In this document: piece by piece, positions 7,456 through 13,150 of the stretch
Position numbering within the stretch: the first letter of the stretch is position 1
Layout: every line of letters starts with the position of its first letter
Assembly: GCA_903870955.1 (NCBI GenBank)
Contig: CAIQEX010000288.1
Span: forward strand, 1 to 13,150
Direction of reading: 5' to 3'
Length of the DNA: 13,150 nt
Source of the DNA: an uncultured beta proteobacterium
GTDB taxonomy: Bacteria; Pseudomonadota; Gammaproteobacteria; Burkholderiales; Burkholderiaceae_C
The notes under the pieces: model-generated
Told to the model about the DNA's origin: nothing
Databases searched by the model: none
The model's input: only the letters and a program-made list of their open reading frames with translations
Translations under genes and position numbers: made by a program

Positions 7456-8814
7456 CTATTGCTTGAAGACGACCGCGTCAAGTTGCAATGCGCGGATACG
7501 TTCCGCTGCACGGTCGGCCTCCGCCTGGGTTTCAAACGGACCCACACGCACACGCGTGCGCTTTCCCTTGCTGGATTTGATTTCCTGAGACAGCGCCGGA
7601 AGCCCGGCATCCTGCAATTTGACAAAGGCATTGTGGGCATTGTTGTCGTCTGCAAACAGACCCACGTTGATGAGATATTTGTCTGATCCTTGGGCATTGG
7701 CGGTCGCCGCAATGTTCTCGGCCAGAGACTTTTCTGCCGCCTTGGTAGCGGCTTTGGCGGCTTTTTCTGCCTTGTCAGCCTTGTCAGCTTTAGCCTTGGC
7801 AAGACGTTCCGCTTTGCTTGGATTGGCGGTTTTGCTTGCAGTGCTACTGGCCCCGACTTTTTCTTCTTTCTGTACGGACGCAGGCGGCACCGATTTCTTC
7901 GTTTTGGCTGGCTTTTCGACGTGCGTTGTGGCGGCGGGCGCGGTAGTTGCTGCCGGTTCAGGCGCACTGACCGCCGCTGCGGGTACGGGTTGTGCAAGCG
8001 CCGCTGCCGCTGCCGCACCCTCTTGCACCATGCTCTGGTTGTTGCCCTTATCAGGGCTCTGACTGTCCGGTTTGATGCTGGCCACCGCTTGTGGCGTGGA
8101 GGGCGCGGATGCAGCAGCGGTCTGCACTGCGGAGGCTTGCGAACTCTGGCTTGCAGCGGGTTGGCTGGGTACCGCCACGGCGGATGCACTTTGCGAGGGC
8201 ATTTCGATTTTGGGCTGTGCTGCGGGTGCTGTCCCTGCGTGCAAGAGCGAGTCGCCAGGTTGCGGCCACGATAGCGCCAAGGCGGCCACGATCAGCGCCA
8301 GGGAGGCATTGAGCCCCGCCAGTGACACCATGCGTTTGACTCCACCGGCCCCGCGTGACAGCAAGGCGCAGGCATCTTCCAGGGTCTCGCTGGTTTCCAG
8401 TGCGCGTTGCATTTTCCGGTTGCAGGCTGCGTACAACCAGGCGTTGCCATAGGTGCCAGGAAGTGCAATGGCCAGAACCAGGCCCAGCAGTGTGAGCATC
8501 CATTGCGTTTCCTCAGACAATTGGAATATCAGTTTGCCGATGCCAAGAATGAGCAGTATTGCGGCCATAAGCGCACCGAGATAGGCCAGCGCCAGAGTCC
8601 ACAGCTTGCGATAAAGCATCCAGTTCAGGCTGAGCAGTGCGGCAGCCCAATTCCAGCTCGGGCCACTTGTGCCCGCCGCATCAAATCGGGTAAATGCCTT
8701 GAGGTAATAGTCGGCACGCACGGGACCCAAAGCCGCCCGGTAAAGATCGATGGTGGCGCTGCCGTCCGAGCGGTCCAGCGTCATCTTTTCCGGTGTTTCG
8801 GGTGTGGTGGCCAT
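7456..8814 (-). CDS. DUF2628-SPOR membrane protein
   Basis: A 452-residue inner-membrane protein expected to bind peptidoglycan. Residues about 30-160 resemble DUF2628 (SWNWAAALLSLNWMLYRK at 53-70). Hydrophobic helices lie at about 71-96, 104-128 and 163-183. Three spans with a cytoplasmic N-terminus would place the remainder in the periplasm. A long Ala/Pro/Ser-rich linker (about 190-330) becomes an Ala/Lys/Asp helix-like stretch (about 335-365, ADKADKAEKAAKAA), reminiscent of TolA-type spacers. The C-terminus is a SPOR domain (377-452) with YLINVGLFADDNNA and VRVGPFETQAEAD. SPOR domains bind glycan strands stripped of stem peptides, often at the division site. The gene starts 3 nt after the MltB stop and is last in the operon. 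The ATG at 8814 has no clear ribosome binding site. The in-frame ATG at residue 11, preceded by GGAAAAG, is an alternative; coupling to the MltB stop favours the longer form. Confidence 0.88.
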   Translation of the reverse strand: MATTPETPEKMTLDRSDGSATIDLYRAALGPVRADYYLKAFTRFDAAGTSGPSWNWAAALLSLNWMLYRKLWTLALAYLGALMAAILLILGIGKLIFQLSEETQWMLTLLGLVLAIALPGTYGNAWLYAACNRKMQRALETSETLEDACALLSRGAGGVKRMVSLAGLNASLALIVAALALSWPQPGDSLLHAGTAPAAQPKIEMPSQSASAVAVPSQPAASQSSQASAVQTAAASAPSTPQAVASIKPDSQSPDKGNNQSMVQEGAAAAAALAQPVPAAAVSAPEPAATTAPAATTHVEKPAKTKKSVPPASVQKEEKVGASSTASKTANPSKAERLAKAKADKADKAEKAAKAATKAAEKSLAENIAATANAQGSDKYLINVGLFADDNNAHNAFVKLQDAGLPALSQEIKSSKGKRTRVRVGPFETQAEADRAAERIRALQLDAVVFKQ

Positions 8815-8817
8815 GGT

Positions 8818-9948
8818 TTATTTTGTCATGGGCGAAGCACCCTGGGCCGCAGGTTCCAAGGCATCTGCCACGGCTTGCCCCAGCTCAATCACCGCCATGG
8901 CGTAGTAGCTGCTCCAGTTGTAGCGGGTAATGGTGTAAAAGTTTTCCGTGCCCGCTACATACTGCGGCGCGTCTTCGCCATTTTGCAATTCAATCAGGGC
9001 CAGCGGGCCAACGGGTTGAGGCTCCGGCGCATCCAGCAGAACGCCCTTGGCAGCCAATTCAGCCACGCTAAATGTTGGCAGGATATCGGGAATCAGCAGG
9101 GCGGCCTTGTCAAAAAGTGCACTGTCCAAGCGCACCGGGTAGTGGGTCGGCATGCCGGGCTTCCAGCCAAAGGCCTTGAAATAGTTGGCCACGGAGCCGA
9201 TGACGTCGGCCGGGCTGTTGAACAGATCAATGCGTCCGTCGCCATCAAAGTCGATGGCGTATTTGACCCAGCTCGAGGGCATAAATTGCGGCCAGCCCAT
9301 GGCCCCCGCATAGCTGCCGCGCAGCGCCAATGGGTCGGTGTGGGTGCGTGCCGTCAAAGCCAGATAAGCTTCCAGCTCCTCGCGGAAGAAGGCGGTGCGT
9401 GCCTCAGCCTTGGGGTGGCTGGCGGGAAAGTCAAAGCTCAGGGTGCTAAGCGCATCGATGATGCGGAAGCTGCCGGTGTTGCGGCCATAAAGAGTTTCCA
9501 CTCCGATGATGCCCACGATGATGCGGGCGGGCACGCCAGTTTCGTCCTCCGCACGTTGCAAGGTTTCGCGATTGGCCAGCCAGAATTGGGCTCCAGCCTT
9601 GATGCGCACGGGCTCTACAAAGCGGCCCTGGTAAGCCGCCCAGTTCTTTGGCACGCCCACCGGCGGCGGCAAGATGGCTTTGGCAATGCCGGGCATGAAA
9701 TGGGCCTCACCAATGGCGTGGCGCACCCAGCTGGGGTCCAGCGTGAGCCGCGCCGCAATCGCGTCGGCTTGCTGCATGACATCCGCCCGAGCGGCATAGG
9801 CCGGGCCTGCAGCCTTGGAGGGATTGGCAGCCTCTTTATGTACCTTGGATAACTTGACTTTGTGCGCGGGCTTTTTAACCGCCGCTCCGGCTTGCAGTGC
9901 ACAGGTGGCGAGCAGCACCGCGGTGATTGTTTTTTGAAAAATGTTCAC
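8818..9948 (-). CDS. mltB: Lytic murein transglycosylase B (SLT_2 family)
   Basis: Periplasmic enzyme that cleaves the MurNAc-GlcNAc bond of peptidoglycan, forming 1,6-anhydro-MurNAc ends. With the GTG at 9948 the product has 376 residues, near the usual MltB length. An N-terminal export signal is visible (MNIFQKTITAVLLATCALQA). Cleavage after AGA is likely; LATC is a poor lipobox, so a soluble rather than lipid-anchored form is plausible. The catalytic Glu is in GVETLYGRNTG (E151). SYAGAMGWPQFMPSSW (212-227) and the EF-hand-like DFDGDGRIDL (233-242) match MltB, as does YNWSSYYAMAVIELG (343-357). The GTG overlaps the TGA of the upstream transglutaminase gene as GTGA (9945-9948), a classic coupling arrangement. 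An in-frame TTG at 9984 would prepend 12 residues that spoil the signal peptide. The downstream SPOR gene follows after 3 nt. Confidence 0.94.
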   Translation of the reverse strand: MNIFQKTITAVLLATCALQAGAAVKKPAHKVKLSKVHKEAANPSKAAGPAYAARADVMQQADAIAARLTLDPSWVRHAIGEAHFMPGIAKAILPPPVGVPKNWAAYQGRFVEPVRIKAGAQFWLANRETLQRAEDETGVPARIIVGIIGVETLYGRNTGSFRIIDALSTLSFDFPASHPKAEARTAFFREELEAYLALTARTHTDPLALRGSYAGAMGWPQFMPSSWVKYAIDFDGDGRIDLFNSPADVIGSVANYFKAFGWKPGMPTHYPVRLDSALFDKAALLIPDILPTFSVAELAAKGVLLDAPEPQPVGPLALIELQNGEDAPQYVAGTENFYTITRYNWSSYYAMAVIELGQAVADALEPAAQGASPMTK

Positions 9949-12035
9949 GTGTTTGGGCGTTGAGGGTTCGGGTACGGTGGCCAATGGATTTGCCGGAATT
10001 GCCGTCGCAGTGTACCCATGGCGGCGCGGGCTTCCGATGCTGACGCAGTGCTACGCGCATAGCGCCAGGCTTCGAGGCGCAGCAGCCAGTCTTGAATCTG
10101 TTCCAACTCGGCCTTGCTGGCGAAGTCTGATGCATTGCTGTCACCCCTGTCGCTGTTGCTCGCATGGGCCTGAAGGGCTGCGGCCAGTTGCCGGGGCGGC
10201 GACTCCGGGCTAACCACCCATCCGGCTTTTTGCAAGTTGCGCCGCGCCCCATGCAGCAAACGCAGCCAGGGGTCCTGGCGCATGCGTTCCCATTGGATCC
10301 AGGCCGCGCCCAACAAGCTGACCCCCACGATGACACCGATCAGCAGCGTGCTCAAGTCCTCCCAACTCGGTGAACTGAACCCGACGTTGCGCAGAAGGTT
10401 GAGCTGTCTGGCCTGCGAATAATTCAACACCCATTGGTTCCAGCGGTTATTGGTGGCCTCCCACAAGGCGCGCAGGTTGATTTCAAAGCCCGGGCTGATG
10501 TTGCTCAAGGCCTGGGCAATGGCGCTACGCGGTGGCAACAGGCGTTGCAGCGAGCCGGTGCGTGCGGGCGCAACAGCCGATGTCGGATCGACCCGAACCC
10601 AACCCTGGTCTTGCAACCAGACCTCGGCCCAGGCATGGGCGTCACTCTGGCGTACCGTCCAGAAGCCATCCAATGGGTTTAGCTCGCCCCCCTGATAACC
10701 GGTGACGACACGCGCGGGGATATGCAGCGCACGCATCAGAAGCACAAAGCTGGAGGCGATGTGTTCGCAAAAACCTTGCTTGCGGTCAAACCAGAATTCG
10801 TCCGCCGTGTGGCTTCCGAAGATACCGGGGTCGAGCGTGTAGCGGTAGCCGCCGGTACGCAGCATTTCCATGACGGCACGGATCAACGTTGCCGGGTCGG
10901 CCTGGCTATAGCGCGGGTCGCTTCGCAAATCCAAGGCCAGTTGCTGTGTTCTGGGGTTGAATCCGGCGGGCAGGGCAACGCTGTCGGTCAAGCCCGGCTC
11001 AATCTTCAGTGGACCATGCCGGAAGCGGGTATAGCTTTGTACTTTGAAGCGCACCAACTCGCCAATCGGACGGTCTGTGGCCCATTGCAAATCGGACCGC
11101 ATGGTGGCGTTGTAACCCGGCAGTGCGGGTGCATCGACGGTTGCATCGAGCAGCGGTAACCACGGAAAGTTGTTGCCCTCCAGCGTCAGCTCGTAGCGCA
11201 CCGGGGCTCCGCTAACTTGTAAATTGCTGTCCAACTGCATACGGCTGGATAGCGTGGAGCGCAGGGGCCTCCACTCGCGGCCATCGAAAGTGGTGAGTAC
11301 AGGTCCGCGGAAATAGAGATCGCGTTGGGCCGGGGCCTCGCCCTCAAAGCGCAGGCGCATGGCAACACTGCTGTCGAGTGCCAGGCTGGCAATGTTGCCA
11401 ACCTGCATGTTGTTTGAGAGCCCGGAGCGCCCGCCCATGGCATCGCCCGGCATACCCCAGAGCGGAGCCACGCGGGGAAACAGCACAAACAGCACCACCA
11501 TGATGGGTGCTCCAAGCAGCGCCATCCAGCCCGCCGTGCGGGCCGCCAGCAGCAAGGGTGGCCGACCGACCGGCATGTGCTGGTTCACCAGGGCAGTTAA
11601 AAGCCCCAGCAATCCAATCACCATGGCAGCGGCAGTCAACAGACTTTGCGAAAAGAAGAAGTTCGACAGCAGGGCAAAAAAGCCCAGAAAAAACACCACA
11701 AAGGCATCGCGACGGGCCCGCATTTCCAGTGTCTTGAGGGCCAGCAGGACGACGATGAACGTTACCCCGGCGTCTCGACCCATCAAGGTGCGGTGGCTGT
11801 AATACGTGGCGCCCGATGCCAGTACGAGCAACAGCAATAGCCACCAGCGCGAAGGCAGGCTTTTCCCCTTGAGTGCAATCCAGCCGCGCCAGATTAAAAC
11901 AAGACCTGTAGCGCCGCTGCACCACATGGGTAAGTGGTCGATTTGCGGCAGCACGATCCAGGCAATAACCGCCAGTAAAAATAGTGTGTCGCGGGCATCA
12001 CGTGGCAAGTGTCTGAGGCGGAGCAGCAGATTCAT
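9945..12035 (-). CDS. tgpA: TgpA-type membrane transglutaminase (DUF3488/transglutaminase-like)
   Basis: Inner-membrane protein of 696 residues with a periplasmic transglutaminase-like cysteine domain. The DUF3488 part gives several membrane helices (about 15-190, including 66-80, 90-103, 111-128, 132-150 and 170-188). A periplasmic beta-rich region follows, then the core with an intact triad: Cys423 in GFCEH, His467 in DAHAWAEVW and Asp483 in RVDPT. A final membrane helix at about 561-581 leads to a cytoplasmic DUF4129-like tail. P. aeruginosa TgpA is essential and the domain has been tied to periplasmic peptide or protein processing; the natural substrate is uncertain. The start at 12035 lies 13 nt after the DUF58 stop. 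TGAGGA overlapping that stop is the likely ribosome binding site, at a longish spacing of 10 nt. Position between DUF58 and mltB suggests work on peptidoglycan or envelope proteins. Confidence 0.93.
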   Translation of the reverse strand: MNLLLRLRHLPRDARDTLFLLAVIAWIVLPQIDHLPMWCSGATGLVLIWRGWIALKGKSLPSRWWLLLLLVLASGATYYSHRTLMGRDAGVTFIVVLLALKTLEMRARRDAFVVFFLGFFALLSNFFFSQSLLTAAAMVIGLLGLLTALVNQHMPVGRPPLLLAARTAGWMALLGAPIMVVLFVLFPRVAPLWGMPGDAMGGRSGLSNNMQVGNIASLALDSSVAMRLRFEGEAPAQRDLYFRGPVLTTFDGREWRPLRSTLSSRMQLDSNLQVSGAPVRYELTLEGNNFPWLPLLDATVDAPALPGYNATMRSDLQWATDRPIGELVRFKVQSYTRFRHGPLKIEPGLTDSVALPAGFNPRTQQLALDLRSDPRYSQADPATLIRAVMEMLRTGGYRYTLDPGIFGSHTADEFWFDRKQGFCEHIASSFVLLMRALHIPARVVTGYQGGELNPLDGFWTVRQSDAHAWAEVWLQDQGWVRVDPTSAVAPARTGSLQRLLPPRSAIAQALSNISPGFEINLRALWEATNNRWNQWVLNYSQARQLNLLRNVGFSSPSWEDLSTLLIGVIVGVSLLGAAWIQWERMRQDPWLRLLHGARRNLQKAGWVVSPESPPRQLAAALQAHASNSDRGDSNASDFASKAELEQIQDWLLRLEAWRYARSTASASEARAAMGTLRRQFRQIHWPPYPNPQRPNT

Positions 12036-12048
12036 GGCTTTGCTGTCC

Positions 12049-13053
12049 TCAATACAAGGCCAAAGCCGTCAGGCAGGCGCGCTGGTGCGCATCGCCGCTG
12101 CTGGGTGAAATTTCAAGGCTCGGTAGACGCAGGCCATAACGCAGGTTCATGCGTTCAGCCAGCAGAACCCAGGCACACAGGCGCGACAACTTGTGGTCGA
12201 GCGAGGTGGCTCCGGCGGCAAAGTGTCCGACCTGCGCCAGGTCCAGCCACAGCTCGAAGCGTTGCGCCTGCTGGGTGTCCCGGCTCACCAACTGATCCGC
12301 CTTGGCGACCTTCTTCCACACCACCATTTTCAAGGGGTCGCCACGGCGGTAGCTGCGCACGCCGTCAAACTCACCGCTGCTATGGCGTTGGGCGGTTTGG
12401 GCACCACCGGCGCTGGGTTCACCGGCAGGCAAAGGCGGAGGATGGGCTTCGGGCGCGGGGTAGACCAGGACACGGGCGGCCGGACGCCACACGGTCCAGA
12501 CCCGGAAGGTACCCAGCGGGAAATGCGTTTCGGCTGTCAGTGCGGGTAGCTCCTGCAAGCCGCGACGCTCCGGGCGGACGTTGATGTGCACCTTGGCGCT
12601 GCCTTGGGAATCGACGTCGGTCCAGCTCCATTGCTGGCTCCCCAAAACGGCCAGGCCGATGCCATAGCGGGGTGACTTCCGCAGGCTGTGCAAATGCACC
12701 GCAACGGTGGCCGCAGCCCCGGCAAAGGTGGGTTCGGGGGCGGCGAGATGCAGCGTCAGTCCGCGCAGCGTGCCATGGCACACATGCATGCCCACCACCG
12801 CGCAACCGGCCAACAGAAAGGTCAGCACATAGCCCAGGTTAAGTTGGTAGTTGATGCTGGCGATCAGCAGAACCAGCAGCGTCACACCCAGCATCCAGCC
12901 GGGGCGAGTAGGGAGTATGTAGACGTTGCGCTGTGTCAACGTGGTGCTGTCTGTTGGCTTTAGGCGGCTGGTCCAGAATTTGTTGATTCTGGCGCGGATG
13001 TGTTTTGCTGGGTGAAGTAGGGGGTTGGGCAATTGGAGTTGCGCGGAGGTCAT
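12049..13053 (-). CDS. DUF58 domain protein, inner-membrane anchored
   Basis: A 334-residue protein of the short DUF58 class normally encoded between a MoxR AAA ATPase and a TgpA transglutaminase. After a basic N-terminus come two close membrane helices (about 51-67 and 73-90). A beta-rich region precedes the DUF58 signature EFDGVRSYRRGDPLKMVVW (228-246) followed by KKVAKADQLVSRD. The C-terminus is short, without a complete von Willebrand A fold. The role is unknown; in MoxR systems DUF58 proteins are thought to be adaptor or chaperone-associated factors. The ATG at 13053 follows GGGAG with 6 nt spacing inside a tandem-repeat leader. It is the first visible gene of the four-gene operon. A MoxR gene probably lies just beyond 13150, but none of it can be confirmed here. 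Confidence 0.9.
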   Translation of the reverse strand: MTSAQLQLPNPLLHPAKHIRARINKFWTSRLKPTDSTTLTQRNVYILPTRPGWMLGVTLLVLLIASINYQLNLGYVLTFLLAGCAVVGMHVCHGTLRGLTLHLAAPEPTFAGAAATVAVHLHSLRKSPRYGIGLAVLGSQQWSWTDVDSQGSAKVHINVRPERRGLQELPALTAETHFPLGTFRVWTVWRPAARVLVYPAPEAHPPPLPAGEPSAGGAQTAQRHSSGEFDGVRSYRRGDPLKMVVWKKVAKADQLVSRDTQQAQRFELWLDLAQVGHFAAGATSLDHKLSRLCAWVLLAERMNLRYGLRLPSLEISPSSGDAHQRACLTALALY

Positions 13054-13103
13054 TTTTTACTCCCTCACCTTTTTTACTGCGTCACCTTTTTTACTCCCCC
13101 ATC
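13053..13103 (-). repeat. Three 17-nt tandem units carrying the DUF58 ribosome-binding region
   Basis: On the plus strand the units are TTTTTTACTCCCTCACC (13053-13069), TTTTTTACTGCGTCACC (13070-13086) and TTTTTTACTCCCCCATC (13087-13103), the last diverging at its end. Read on the coding (minus) strand, each is a purine-rich segment ending GTAAAAAA. The one next to the gene supplies GGGAG and the A-run immediately before the start codon, and the outermost also contains GGGGGAG. The unit length is not a multiple of three. The array duplicates a translation-initiation region, and copy number could vary by slippage. Confidence 0.75.
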
Positions 13104-13123
13104 CCCCCCGCCCCTTACCCCCC
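13096..13123 (-). other. G-quadruplex-type motif in the DUF58-tgpA operon leader
   Basis: On the coding strand four long G-runs follow in order: G6, TAA, G4, C, G7, AT, G5. All runs have at least four G and loops are 1-3 nt, well inside the usual G-quadruplex rule. It lies 43-70 nt upstream of the DUF58 start codon, so it would be in the mRNA if the promoter is further upstream. Whether it folds in cells is unknown, and long homopolymers are also sites of sequencing error. Confidence 0.6.
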
Positions 13124-13137
13124 GTCGGGATAAGGGG
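13111..13137. repeat. Inverted repeat overlapping the G-rich motif
   Basis: CCCCTTA (13111-13117) pairs perfectly with TAAGGGG (13131-13137). CCC (13118-13120) and GGG (13127-13129) can extend the stem with one bulged A, leaving a loop of CCCGTC. There is no T-run on the minus strand after it, so it is not a standard terminator for an upstream gene. Two G-runs of the quadruplex motif lie inside this stem-loop, so the two structures cannot form together. Confidence 0.5.
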
Positions 13138-13150
13138 AGCTTTAAGGCGG

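Noticed and set aside
7740..7805. Short repeated GCCTTGTCA-type units in the SPOR gene
   Set aside because: Not an independent repeat array; these are the codons of the Ala/Asp/Lys-rich linker.
8407..9852. 481-codon open frame on the plus strand, antisense to mltB and the SPOR gene
   Set aside because: It crosses the junction of two secure minus-strand genes and shows no domain; typical GC-rich shadow.
13057..13150. Possible tail of an upstream minus-strand gene (two frames stay open from the window edge)
   Set aside because: The translations are short, basic and low-complexity with no MoxR-like C-terminus; too little sequence to support a coding call.

Overview
The window reads as chromosome of a Gram-negative betaproteobacterium, most likely Burkholderiales/Comamonadaceae (Rhodoferax- or Polaromonas-like). 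This rests on moderately high GC, the protein families present and the overall style of the sequences; it is an inference, not a database match. Coding density is high. I see no tRNA, rRNA, CRISPR array, insertion sequence or integrase.

Left part, plus strand: a ComEC/Rec2-type DNA-uptake channel with a C-terminal metallo-beta-lactamase domain (1-2244, start uncertain because it touches the window edge). It is followed by a tightly spaced pair, a circularly permuted ATP-grasp protein (2322-3779) and an alpha-E domain protein (3784-4737). This pair is the core of a predicted but biochemically little-characterised amidoligase/peptide-forming system. The transglutaminase-like and NTN-hydrolase-like partners often found beside it are not adjacent here.

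Middle: a strong cUUCGg hairpin separates the alpha-E gene from a convergent methyl-accepting chemotaxis protein with a periplasmic sCache domain (4781-6340, minus). A 235-bp divergent spacer with a 36-nt imperfect inverted repeat leads to an HDOD-domain signalling protein (6576-7445, plus).

Right part, minus strand: a compact four-gene envelope operon read from 13053 down to 7456. Its order is a DUF58 protein, a TgpA-type membrane transglutaminase with an intact Cys-His-Asp triad, an MltB-type lytic transglycosylase, and a DUF2628-SPOR membrane protein that would bind peptidoglycan. Junctions are 13 nt, a 4-nt GTGA overlap and 3 nt, so co-transcription and translational coupling are likely. 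The module plausibly handles peptidoglycan or periplasmic peptides. The leader at the right edge is unusual: three 17-nt tandem units carry the ribosome-binding region, preceded by four long G-runs on the coding strand and an overlapping hairpin. A MoxR-type AAA ATPase would be expected just beyond the right edge but is not visible.

The best candidates for under-described biology are the ATP-grasp/alpha-E pair, the TgpA-MltB-SPOR operon, and the G-rich repeat leader of that operon.
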